Shown here: positions 1-8,901 of the stretch, in pieces
Numbering within the stretch: position 1 is the stretch's first letter
Layout of the letters: the number at the start of each line of letters is the position of its first letter
Origin: Tissierellales bacterium
GTDB taxonomy: Bacteria; Bacillota; Clostridia; Tissierellales; Sedimentibacteraceae
Direction: 5' to 3'
Length of the DNA stretch: 64,000 nt
Assembly: GCA_018433765.1 (NCBI GenBank)
Contig: JAHDQO010000001.1
Span: forward strand, 372,001-436,000
Program-made: the position numbers and the translations under genes
Notes under the pieces: model-generated
Told to the model about the DNA's origin: nothing
Database searches by the model: none
Seen by the model: the letters and a program-made list of their open reading frames with translations, nothing else

Positions 1-321
1 AGGAACAGGTTTGCCTTCGGGAACAGGATCTGTTAAGTATTTATCTTTACCTGTTTCTTTGTTTATTACCATACCTTTAGAAGCAGAATAATCTGCATTA
101 CCTTTTTCAACATCTATTTGTATGCCATTCAAATTTGCTTTTTTTGATGCAAGATCTATTTTTTCTTGTGCAGTTAAGTCACCCTTGTTTATATCTGTAT
201 GTGTAGTAGATGTTACATTCCATCCTTGAAGTCCTGGCGCATTTCCACCCCACCAAAATACAAAAGCTAGAATTGCGATAGTAAGAACTGCAAATATTGT
301 TTTATTTTTAGTTAATTTCAT
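1..321 (-). CDS. Secreted or membrane-anchored protein, C-terminus beyond the window
   Basis: The first 107 codons are present and the frame is open to the window edge. A short basic N-terminus is followed by one hydrophobic segment (residues about 8-24), as in a signal peptide or membrane anchor, then a polar Thr/Lys/Asp-rich region. The start has an AGAGG ribosome site and lies 17 bp after the SLH protein gene, so it is probably the fourth gene of the B12-riboswitch operon. No domain is recognisable in the visible part. A role in B12 capture or uptake is inferred only from position. Confidence 0.7.
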   Translation of the reverse strand, partial: MKLTKNKTIFAVLTIAILAFVFWWGGNAPGLQGWNVTSTTHTDINKGDLTAQEKIDLASKKANLNGIQIDVEKGNADYSASKGMVINKETGKDKYLTDPVPEGKPVP

Positions 322-338
322 ATTTAAAACCTCTTTTT

Positions 339-1994
339 CTAAAGGAGTTTTGCACAGCTTAACATATTAAAAACCATTTGAGCAACTTCGCATCTTTTTA
401 TGGTTTCTTTTGACTGTATTTCCATAACTGATGAATCTAAAATTTTATTGTCATAACAGAATGCAAGTGAAACTCTTGCCCAATTGCTGCTTTTAACGTA
501 ATCTGTAAATTGAGAAAGTAAATCTCTTGCTTCAATGGTTTCATATTCTGTATCCATACCACAAAGCTTAGCTGCACGTGAAACCATTGCTGCTGCTTCT
601 TCACGTGTTATAACACCGTTTGGATCAAAGAAAGATTGAGATTTTCCTGAAACAATGTTGTAAGTACTAGCAGTTCCAACAAACGGTGCAAACCAATCTT
701 CAGCTTTTACATCGGTGAAGATATTGCTGGTATTTGGTATAAGACCTAGTGCCTTTACAATGATAGTTGCAAATTCTGCTCTTGTCATTGTTGCATTAGG
801 TTCAAAAATAGTTTCAGTTTTTCCATTAATGATTTCCCTTGATGCAAGAGCTTCAATAGCAAGTTGGTTGTTATGTTTCTGTACGTCATCAAATGTTTTG
901 CCTATTTTTGTAACTTTTGGAGTATTTACATCTTTATGTTTATTTGGGAGACCTACAGCAGGTATATCATCTTTATTTCCAACATTAACAGCATCGCTCA
1001 TGCGGTATAAACTGTTTTTATCATTCATGGCTCTAGAAATAGCAATTAGAGCATAAAACCCTTGTTCTGTTGCCATTTGGTTAGTACTATCTTGAGATTT
1101 TGTATGTAAAAAGCCGCTTCCTTCTACGTAAAAACTCATAATATTATCAAACATAGTTTTTTCATTCTTAACGAAACGTTCATCATCAAGGGAAATTTCA
1201 AGTTCACAAAGAGCTACTGCCATTTGAACACAGCTTTCTATATTTTCACTACCCCAACTTGAAAAACCTGCATTACTGTTTTGAATATCAGACATACATG
1301 CAAGTGCTTCATCACATGCTTTTTTAACATCTTCTCTGTCTTGATATTTAGCAAGTGCTTGAAGTGCCATGCCTGTAATATCTGGTTCTGAGACTGCATA
1401 TTCTGCTGTTTCTGAATCAGTTCCTCCAAAAAGAGACCACCCACCGTCAGCTAACTGACAGTCAAGTATACGCTGAACGTACATGTCTCTGGTTGCTTGA
1501 ATTTCAGCAGTTGTGTTTTCAGGCATATCATAATTCCTGCTATCTAAAGCAATTAGTGCCCATATAGGTCCATTCATTCCCTGAAAAATTGTTTTATCAT
1601 AATCTCCAAGAGGAGTTAAAAGATTATATCCTCCTACATCAGTTGGGTCTTTACCAATAGCTGTAAGAGTAATAATGAGACGAGAATACTCAGTATATTT
1701 CTTTTCATGTAAGATACCTTTGTGTTCAGATACATATTCCTCTATAGCTTTATAATAGTTTTGATAATATTCATCTGGTGCTTCAAAGTTACTGCGTGCA
1801 AGACCTAATACCGCCCATTCACCACCTACTGAACCTAATTCAGGAGTTGATACAGTTTCATAAATATATTCTGCTGTGTCTTTAATTGCACTATCTAGGT
1901 CACTTGAACTTTCAGCAAAAGCAAAAGGTGCAGTACTTAAAAGCATAGTAACTGCCAATAAATATATTAAGCTTCTATTTACTAATTTTTTCAA
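339..1994 (-). CDS. SLH-anchored surface protein with prenyltransferase-like alpha/alpha barrel
   Basis: The protein has 551 residues. A signal peptide (1-27, ending AFA) is followed by a domain of about 300 residues containing repeated helical motifs such as GGEWAVLGLARS and DGGWSLFG. These are typical of terpenoid-cyclase/prenyltransferase-like alpha/alpha barrels, the fold also used by the alpha domain of transcobalamin and intrinsic factor. Residues about 375-551 hold SLH repeats (TRAEFATIIVKALGL, TREEAAAMVSRAA), which bind secondary cell-wall polymer. It is third in the operon behind the cobalamin riboswitch and is paralogous to the barrel region of the 1343-residue protein. B12 or corrinoid binding is inferred from fold and regulation. 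Confidence 0.82.
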   Translation of the reverse strand: MKKLVNRSLIYLLAVTMLLSTAPFAFAESSSDLDSAIKDTAEYIYETVSTPELGSVGGEWAVLGLARSNFEAPDEYYQNYYKAIEEYVSEHKGILHEKKYTEYSRLIITLTAIGKDPTDVGGYNLLTPLGDYDKTIFQGMNGPIWALIALDSRNYDMPENTTAEIQATRDMYVQRILDCQLADGGWSLFGGTDSETAEYAVSEPDITGMALQALAKYQDREDVKKACDEALACMSDIQNSNAGFSSWGSENIESCVQMAVALCELEISLDDERFVKNEKTMFDNIMSFYVEGSGFLHTKSQDSTNQMATEQGFYALIAISRAMNDKNSLYRMSDAVNVGNKDDIPAVGLPNKHKDVNTPKVTKIGKTFDDVQKHNNQLAIEALASREIINGKTETIFEPNATMTRAEFATIIVKALGLIPNTSNIFTDVKAEDWFAPFVGTASTYNIVSGKSQSFFDPNGVITREEAAAMVSRAAKLCGMDTEYETIEARDLLSQFTDYVKSSNWARVSLAFCYDNKILDSSVMEIQSKETIKRCEVAQMVFNMLSCAKLL

Positions 1995-2068
1995 TTGTTT
2001 TCACTTCCTTAATTTTTAACTTTTATCTTAATAAATAAATTTGTTTATATTTATCATACAAGATTCTT

Positions 2069-2133
2069 CAACTCCGCTCCGCTGCGTTCAGAATGACGAT
2101 TATGAGTCATTCTGAGCAACGAAGAGATTTTTA
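2069..2133. repeat. Palindromic dispersed-type repeat
   Basis: This element between two operon genes contains the inverted arms CGTTCAGAATGAC and GTCATTCTGAGCAACG around a short AT spacer. It is GC-richer than its surroundings. It resembles the CATTCTGAGC-type palindromes scattered between genes in many bacterial genomes (recalled, not searched). In the transcript it would form a strong hairpin. Confidence 0.65.
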
Positions 2134-2165
2134 TATTATAAATAAATCACTTTACACTTTTCACT

Positions 2166-4082
2166 TTAAACTTTTATCTTATTAACGAGTCTCATAAACA
2201 CAGCAGCTACTTCTGCTCTTGTTGCTGTGCCTTTTGGTTCAAGAGTTGTAGTGCTTCTACCGTTTATGATTTTATTACTTACCGCCCATTTCATTGGTTC
2301 AACTGCCCAATCGGATAAATTATCCTTATCATCATATATAGAAAGATCGGTTGAAGCTTTTACATCATAGCCTTTGCTTTTAACATAACGATATAAAATA
2401 GCAGCAATTTGTTCACGAGTGGTACTGTCATTTGTTCCAAAAAGTTCATTTGAATAACCGCTTATAATATTATTTGCAGATGCCCATACTACAGCATCTG
2501 AGTACCATTTTCCTACCTCAACATCTTTAAAAGTATTTTCAGTTGCTACATCTGGCTCACCTTCCATACGGTATAGTACAGTTACAAGCATAGAACGTGT
2601 TATTTGATTATTTGGACTAAACTTTGTTTCAGATGTACCATTAAAAAGTTTATTATTTACTGCAAATAGTACATAAGAATAGAACCAATCATCTTTCTTT
2701 ACATCTTCAAATTCAATTTTCTTTTCGTTATATACTATAGCAAAAGTTGAAAAGTGGTCTGTTTCAAATACTACACTTGTTGTTTTACTGTCATAATAAG
2801 CGCCTTGCATTTCTACAGCTTTTCCATCATCATTGATATAGAAAACTGTAAGATTTTCTGTATTTTCATCTTTTCTAGGAATATAAGGTAAACTTACCTT
2901 AATTTTATCATCAAAATTCTTAATTTCTTTACCGTCTACATCAATTTTAAAATTAAATACTGGTTTATTTCCAACTAACTTTTTATTTTCATTAGAAAGT
3001 TCAGCAATATCTACTTTTTCAGCTGTAATGCTTACATTAGAGCCAGTTTTGTTTGATATAGATTTTAGTGCTTTATTAGGTATACTTATTTTTGCTACAT
3101 TAGATTTTACAGTTACAGCAGCATCAGTGTCTTTTTCTAAATCTTTTACAGCAGACTTTGGCAGTTTGACAACAACTTTGTCTACATCTTTTTTTATGTT
3201 GGGCTCTATTATAAATTCTTTTAATTCTTTTTCTTTTAATTCTTTTATAGCTTTAGTTGTTTCACTTTTCGTAATAGTAGAAGTTGCAGTATTATTTGAA
3301 ATGTCAACATCAGGTTTTACTTTAACAAATTCGCCAGTCTTTTCATCTGATTCTGGACTTCCCCATTTTGAATTGTCTACTCCTAAATCTACTCCTAAGT
3401 TTGTAGTATATCTCCATTTCACTATGTCGCCAGCTTCAAGAAAATGAAGACTAGCTCCATAATTAAGATAGTCACTATTAACACAATACATCCACCCACT
3501 GGTAGTTCCGTGGTCGAATTCACCATCGCCATCAATAGATTCTACATATATACTATTGTATTTAGATGAAAAGCTGCATTTATATGATATATTTCGTTCT
3601 TCCAATTCACGCTTCAATACATCCCAAACAGTTTCACCTTTTGTGACTTTAACTTTTGTTGGTCTTATTACATAACCCTTGTGTATTGTTTTTTTATCTA
3701 TAGACAGAGTTATTTCAAATTTGTCATTATCTTCATCGCCGCCTTCGCCTCCATCATCTCCGTCTGTCTTAGTACTGATAGGAAACTTAACTTCTTCTCC
3801 TCCAACGTTTAGAAGTCCATCAAACTCCATTTTTTTAGGAAGCTTAGTTTCAAATGTGTAGTGACCATCTTCATCTACATTTTGGCTGTATAAATAATAA
3901 CGTTTATTATCTTTCTCTACAAGAATGCTAACTGATTCACCGGGCGTTCCTTCACCTTCAAAGACAGTTTGTCCCGTATCTGCATCACTACTGATAGTAG
4001 GAGCGGACAGTGCCAATGCATTTATTGGCATTGACACTATTAATAGCAAAGCAAGTAAAAAAGATATTATTAGTTTCTTCAT
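2166..4082 (-). CDS. DUF4430 (transcobalamin C-terminal-like) protein with three SLH repeats
   Basis: The protein has 638 residues. A signal peptide (1-25) is followed by an Ig-like segment (27-105) and an acidic Gly/Asp linker (108-120). A DUF4430 domain lies at about 121-228 with the signature FDHGTTSGWMYCVN, then an uncharacterised beta region, then three SLH repeats from about 455 to the end. DUF4430 corresponds to the beta domain of transcobalamin/intrinsic factor. The gene lies 32 bp after the 1343-residue gene and so shares its riboswitch. It probably forms a wall-anchored half of a B12-binding pair with the barrel proteins; binding is inferred. Confidence 0.85.
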   Translation of the reverse strand: MKKLIISFLLALLLIVSMPINALALSAPTISSDADTGQTVFEGEGTPGESVSILVEKDNKRYYLYSQNVDEDGHYTFETKLPKKMEFDGLLNVGGEEVKFPISTKTDGDDGGEGGDEDNDKFEITLSIDKKTIHKGYVIRPTKVKVTKGETVWDVLKRELEERNISYKCSFSSKYNSIYVESIDGDGEFDHGTTSGWMYCVNSDYLNYGASLHFLEAGDIVKWRYTTNLGVDLGVDNSKWGSPESDEKTGEFVKVKPDVDISNNTATSTITKSETTKAIKELKEKELKEFIIEPNIKKDVDKVVVKLPKSAVKDLEKDTDAAVTVKSNVAKISIPNKALKSISNKTGSNVSITAEKVDIAELSNENKKLVGNKPVFNFKIDVDGKEIKNFDDKIKVSLPYIPRKDENTENLTVFYINDDGKAVEMQGAYYDSKTTSVVFETDHFSTFAIVYNEKKIEFEDVKKDDWFYSYVLFAVNNKLFNGTSETKFSPNNQITRSMLVTVLYRMEGEPDVATENTFKDVEVGKWYSDAVVWASANNIISGYSNELFGTNDSTTREQIAAILYRYVKSKGYDVKASTDLSIYDDKDNLSDWAVEPMKWAVSNKIINGRSTTTLEPKGTATRAEVAAVFMRLVNKIKV

Positions 4083-4114
4083 TTAACTACCTCCCTGCAA
4101 TTACTCTTTAAATT

Positions 4115-7100
4115 TTATTCTATAGTAAATTCAATAACTGGCATTTTACCCAAATAATGTTTCTTTTTTTCAATACCAAACATAGGCATTACACCAGATT
4201 CCTCAAAGATATATCCATCATTAAGTTTTAAATTACCTTTAACTCCAGCTGGAACAACAAACTCCAAGATTTTAAGCTTTTCCTTATCGTCTTTAAGATT
4301 TTCTGTTTCTATGGTACTCAAGTTAGGAATATTTGATGAATATACTGTTTTCCATTGAACTATATACGTATTATCAGTATGAGGTATAGTAATATTATCA
4401 AATTCTATGGTTATCATTACATCAGTAGTGTTTTCAACTTTTTCCTGTTTAATTGAGTAGATAATAGTATCTAAATCACTTTTAGCTTTTTCTAAATTAT
4501 TATATACAGTATTAAATTCATCTGTGGATGAAGTATTATATTTAAGCATATTTTGTGCATTTTCTAAAGCATGAATAAACGGTTCCCAATATTCAAAGTT
4601 TTCAGGGTAGGTGTCTGAAGTTTCTATTTGTGATTCAGTTATAAGAGTTTGCAATTTTTCATAAGCTTCCAGTCTATTGTTTTCAAAAAGCTTTCCTTTT
4701 GCTGTTGTAAGTGTTTCACATGCAGAATTTACATCAGCTAAAAGAGATTCTTCACTGTTATATACTTCTTGAGATTTAGTTCTTGAAGTATCAAAATTAC
4801 TCCATGTCTCATTAGTATAGGAACCTGCTTTCTCCCAATATTTAACCTCTTCAAGTAATGCACCTAACTCTAACTTTTCTTCATTTGTAGCAGGAAGTTC
4901 ACCTATTACTTCAACTTGACATATAGCACTAGCACCTCCACCATCATTTGCTGTTACAGTAATTACAGTATTACCGGGAGCAATAGCTTTTATATTTCCA
5001 TTGTTATCTACTGTTGCTATTTCTTCATTTGAACTAGTCCAAGTTAAATCTTTATTTCTAGCATTATCAGGAGAAATTCCAGCGGTTATTTTTTCACTCT
5101 GTCCTTCTTCTAATGTAAGCTCTGTTTTTAAATCTATTTCATTTACAAATATATCTACAAAATCAACAACATTAATAGTTATATCAGGTAAATATGAAAA
5201 ATATCTGTCATATACAGATGCATTTATGTTTTCTTCACCTGCACTATCCCATTCTTTATCAGTTCCTAAAGGTTCTCCCCACCATGAGCAGTAGATTTTT
5301 CCTCCTGATAAAGTCTGATTTCCTTTTTCGTCAAATGTCATATTAATAGTATTGTTAGTTGATAAGTCATATTGTTCGCAAAGTCCTTTTTTTATTTCAT
5401 CTTTATAAGTATATTCTACATATGTTCCTTTAACATCTTCACCAAACATACCTCCAATATCTATAGAAGTAGGATTATATATGGTTGCAAGCTGGTATAC
5501 AGGCATAGTAATTCCTTTAAAACTGATTTCTACTTCGTCATTTATTCCTATAGATTCTCCGGGACGGGTAATATTAGCAATATTAATTTCAATCTTACGA
5601 GCATCTATAATTTTGTATAATTTTCTAGTATTTCCTTCTTTATTTGTAGCAGATATACCGATTATATTGCTTCTGTTTTCAAGTTTAGCAACATATAGCT
5701 CACCATCTGTTTCAACAGTTTTTCCGTTACAAGTAACTTCTATGTCTGCTTCCTCAGCATCCGCTGTAAAAGCTAATTCATAATTATCTCCAGTGTAATA
5801 CACAGTGTCATATGAATCGTATGGAATATTATGAGTTATTTCAATATCAGTATCTTTATCTCCAATTACATTATAGACAACATATGCTGCATTAATTGGT
5901 GAGCAGGCAGGATATGTTCTATCTTTATCATAAGTTACCTTAATAATGGTAGTACCTTCTTTAACAGCTTTTGCAGTATAAGCTACTGTATTTCCTGTTT
6001 CTTCATCATATTCTTTTGTTATTGTAATACTGTCGCCTTCTATAATTTCAAAATTATAATTTGGTCTTCCAAAACCTTCTGGTGTACGTCTTGGTATCAT
6101 ATGAGCTGTTTCTCCAACTTTTAATTCTTTAAAATCATGCTGAAGCCATAAATCATTCTCAAAATCTTCAGGTATTTCATCAGTTGATGATGATTGAGGT
6201 ACTAGTTGTTCAACTGCATCATTAATCAACTTAATGTAAGGACTGACTATAAGCTCTTTTTCAGTTTCTTTACTATTATATTGAGAATCTTCTGCAATTA
6301 AAGTAGCTTTACCTAAAGCATTTTTTAGTACTGCGTAGCTTTCTTTAGTATAATCTATTTCTTTTAATTGTTTAGCTTCATCTATTTTAGTTTTAAGAAG
6401 TTCTACAAGAGGATTATTTAGTTCTTCTGACGTAAATGTTAAACAGTATCTTAATCTAATTTCATCTCCATTTTTTGGATAAGTTTGAGAAACTCCTACA
6501 TTAGGAAACTCATCATTTATAGAATATTTCCATCCGCTGCCGCTTCCATGGTCAAACTCTCCATCACCATCTATAGATTTAATATACACTGAATCAAATT
6601 GTTCATAATAATTATGTTCATATGTAATTTCATTTTCATCTAAAGCTCGTTTGATAACGTCCCATGCACGATCTCCTTCTATAAGATCAATGCTTGTAGC
6701 TTTTAGTGTGTCACCTTTACCAATAGTTCTTTTTTCAATAGATACTGTTACTTGTCCAATAGATTGAGGTTCTGTTTCAACATCTGTCATATTATATAAA
6801 GAAGATTTTCCATCTATTAGTCTATCTATAGAAACCAAAGCATAGAAAGCTTGTTCAGTAGACATGAGAGTTGCTTCTCCTCCAACTTCATGTAAAAAGC
6901 TACCGTTTGTTTCTTGCATAGAAAGTAATGCATCTATTAAAGTAATATTATTTTTAATAAAACGTTCATCTTTAGCAGGATTAATACCTAGTTCTGTTAA
7001 AGCAACTATAACTTGACTTATAGTCTCTGAAGACTTTGACTCATTTCCAAAAGTATTATATACAAAGAAACCGTCATTTCCTTGAAGTACAGATAATTTT

Positions 7101-8146
7101 GCTAATGCTTTGTTTACGGCAGTTTTTACATTTTCATTTGAATTGTAATATGGTGCTAAAGATTGCAAAGTCATAGCAGTAATATCTAAATCAATGTCCA
7201 TACCTTTTGCTAAAGTAAAACCACCGTCTTCAACTTGGTATTCAGTTAGAAGAGTTTCAATCATGAAATTTCTTGTTGCTGCAGCTTGTTGAGGTTGTTC
7301 GTAATTCTTGGCATTTACAGATAAAAGTCCGTAAATTAGTTCATTTGCCCCTTGTCTGCCGCCTAATATTTCATGACCATCAGGCAGTCCTGGAAAATGG
7401 AGTTGCTTATTCCAAATGTAATCTAATAGATTTACTCCACCAACTTCTTCTGGATTTTTACCAATCGCAGATAAAGCAATAGCAACTCGTTCTATTTCTG
7501 TTACTTTATTACTCCATACTCTACTAGAACTAGCATCTTCTTCCTTAACTTTTTCTATTACTTTGTTGTAATAGTTATCAATATAGTCATTTGAAATATC
7601 TAAACCAGATCTTGCTAAGCCAAATACTGCCCATTCTCCACCAATAGAGCCTATTTGGGGTTCAGATACTTCTTCTTTTAAATATGAGCCTGTTAAAGAA
7701 ATAGCTTCTTTTACTTTTTCAGTTAGGTTTTGCTCTTCTTCCATTGATATTTCTAAAGTATTACTTAGTAAATTTCCTTTAGACATATCATCCCAAGCAA
7801 ATGATTTTAGCATATAATTGCCTTCAGAAGGTACTGGAATACATATACCGTAAGTATAAGATTCATTTCCTTTTAAATGAGCAGATACATAAGAATATGT
7901 TTCCATTTCATTTGTTTGACAATTAAAAAGGCCGGTTATAAGCTTAGCTTCAACTGCTTCATCATTTGAATTTTCTACTTGTAATTCTACTTCAACATCT
8001 TTATTATTTTCAAAATGCTCCACTTTAGATAAAGATATTTCTAAATCTACAAGACCTTGATTTGAAGCAAAAGCTAAAGGAGTGCTATTTAAAACTAATA
8101 GCATCATCAATGTCCATACTAAAATGCTTTTGAAAATTTTCTTCAT
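4115..8146 (-). CDS. Large secreted transcobalamin-like protein (barrel + DUF4430 + Ig-like domains)
   Basis: The protein has 1343 residues. After a signal peptide (1-28) and an N-terminal beta region come an alpha/alpha barrel (about 142-452, motifs GGEWAVFGLARS and EDGGFTLAKG) and DUF4430 (about 462-572, FDHGSGSGWKYSIN). FIVAR-like helices (about 575-645), Ig/cadherin-like segments, a bacterial Ig group 2 domain (about 1009-1082, including the LTWTSSNEEIATVD motif) and further FIVAR-like helices follow. Barrel plus DUF4430 in one chain is the domain order of eukaryotic transcobalamin. The start follows an AGGAGGAA site and is the first gene after the cobalamin riboswitch. There is no SLH or LPXTG anchor, so it may be held by the SLH partners. 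Confidence 0.85.
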   Translation of the reverse strand: MKKIFKSILVWTLMMLLVLNSTPLAFASNQGLVDLEISLSKVEHFENNKDVEVELQVENSNDEAVEAKLITGLFNCQTNEMETYSYVSAHLKGNESYTYGICIPVPSEGNYMLKSFAWDDMSKGNLLSNTLEISMEEEQNLTEKVKEAISLTGSYLKEEVSEPQIGSIGGEWAVFGLARSGLDISNDYIDNYYNKVIEKVKEEDASSSRVWSNKVTEIERVAIALSAIGKNPEEVGGVNLLDYIWNKQLHFPGLPDGHEILGGRQGANELIYGLLSVNAKNYEQPQQAAATRNFMIETLLTEYQVEDGGFTLAKGMDIDLDITAMTLQSLAPYYNSNENVKTAVNKALAKLSVLQGNDGFFVYNTFGNESKSSETISQVIVALTELGINPAKDERFIKNNITLIDALLSMQETNGSFLHEVGGEATLMSTEQAFYALVSIDRLIDGKSSLYNMTDVETEPQSIGQVTVSIEKRTIGKGDTLKATSIDLIEGDRAWDVIKRALDENEITYEHNYYEQFDSVYIKSIDGDGEFDHGSGSGWKYSINDEFPNVGVSQTYPKNGDEIRLRYCLTFTSEELNNPLVELLKTKIDEAKQLKEIDYTKESYAVLKNALGKATLIAEDSQYNSKETEKELIVSPYIKLINDAVEQLVPQSSSTDEIPEDFENDLWLQHDFKELKVGETAHMIPRRTPEGFGRPNYNFEIIEGDSITITKEYDEETGNTVAYTAKAVKEGTTIIKVTYDKDRTYPACSPINAAYVVYNVIGDKDTDIEITHNIPYDSYDTVYYTGDNYELAFTADAEEADIEVTCNGKTVETDGELYVAKLENRSNIIGISATNKEGNTRKLYKIIDARKIEINIANITRPGESIGINDEVEISFKGITMPVYQLATIYNPTSIDIGGMFGEDVKGTYVEYTYKDEIKKGLCEQYDLSTNNTINMTFDEKGNQTLSGGKIYCSWWGEPLGTDKEWDSAGEENINASVYDRYFSYLPDITINVVDFVDIFVNEIDLKTELTLEEGQSEKITAGISPDNARNKDLTWTSSNEEIATVDNNGNIKAIAPGNTVITVTANDGGGASAICQVEVIGELPATNEEKLELGALLEEVKYWEKAGSYTNETWSNFDTSRTKSQEVYNSEESLLADVNSACETLTTAKGKLFENNRLEAYEKLQTLITESQIETSDTYPENFEYWEPFIHALENAQNMLKYNTSSTDEFNTVYNNLEKAKSDLDTIIYSIKQEKVENTTDVMITIEFDNITIPHTDNTYIVQWKTVYSSNIPNLSTIETENLKDDKEKLKILEFVVPAGVKGNLKLNDGYIFEESGVMPMFGIEKKKHYLGKMPVIEFTIE

Positions 8147-8189
8147 TTATCTATTCCTCCTATAAATAAAATATTTTATTTGCCCCAAT

Positions 8190-8228
8190 AAAAAAAACTG
8201 CGGCAAATCTCTAAGATTACCACAGCCG
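8190..8228 (-). terminator. Riboswitch expression-platform terminator
   Basis: On the minus strand, arms CTGTGG...ATCT and AGAT...CCGCAG form a hairpin followed directly by a run of eight T. It sits between the cobalamin aptamer and the first operon gene. This is the arrangement expected of a riboswitch that terminates transcription when ligand is bound. Confidence 0.8.
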
Positions 8229-8229
8229 T

Positions 8230-8460
8230 ATTTCTGTGTATAACTATTTACATTCAAAAAATAGTCCCATGCTTATTGTAGGTCTTCTGACTTACGCTTA
8301 TAGAGAATTTTCTCTTGCGTCTATTATCTGCCTTCCCAGTTTCCCAGTGACTGACTTTCGTCAATGAATAATAGCCTCAGCGCTTACAGCGGCGGTACCG
8401 TTCAGGATTTTCACCTGATTCCCTTGTTCAGCTTAACCCACTAATGAATAAGTTTTGATT
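8230..8460 (-). promoter_or_regulatory. Cobalamin (AdoCbl-type) riboswitch aptamer
   Basis: Read on the minus strand, the region contains the conserved blocks in order: GGGAATCAGGTGAAAATCC, a GTACCGCCGCTGTAAGC segment, the B12-box segment AGTCACTGGGAAACTGGGAA, and the closing AAGTCAGAAGACC. These are the hallmark elements of the cobalamin riboswitch family. It precedes the three-to-four-gene operon of transcobalamin-like surface proteins. With the downstream terminator, it should reduce expression when cobalamin is plentiful. Confidence 0.95.
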
Positions 8461-8709
8461 AAGTCACAACAAGTTTATTTAATTGTTAAAAAAGGATAAC
8501 TATTATGATGGAAAATTATAACTGTATATCCTATCGATACAAGCATACAATAATTTATACTAAAATTCAAGTATAAAAAGGATGATTTTATCATTATTTT
8601 TGTAAATAATAATCAGTCAACAGATAAAAATATACTCTGAGGATGAAGTTATTTCATATCAACAAACAACTAAAAAAGTAAATATTTGGTATAATTTTGC
8701 CATTTATTG
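8461..8709. other. Divergent intergenic region
   Basis: This very AT-rich stretch separates the riboswitch operon from tldD. It must contain the minus-strand promoter of the riboswitch transcript, but I cannot pick one hexamer pair with confidence. No ORF or repeat is apparent. Confidence 0.5.
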
Positions 8710-8809
8710 TTGTAAAATTATATATAATAAGTTATAATTTACATGATAAATATATATGTACTTTATGTCAATTTAATAAAACACTTTTGATATTCAAGAG
8801 TGTTTTTTA
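8710..8809 (+). promoter_or_regulatory. Promoter followed by short leader and intrinsic terminator (copy A)
   Basis: TTGTAA (8710-8715), a 17-bp spacer and TATAAT (8733-8738) form a good promoter. About 45 nt after the likely start, ACACTTTTGATATTCAAGAGTGT plus a T-run forms an intrinsic terminator. The product would be a transcript of about 65 nt, or an attenuated leader for tldD. The block TAATAAGTTATAATTTAC and the same terminator design recur at 13328-13422. Confidence 0.6.
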
Positions 8810-8901
8810 TTAAGTAAATTATTAATTTGAATATAATGTTATTAAAAATATTGAATTTAAAATTCATTAAAATAAATCAAATATAAAAAAAGGAGGCAAA
8901 C

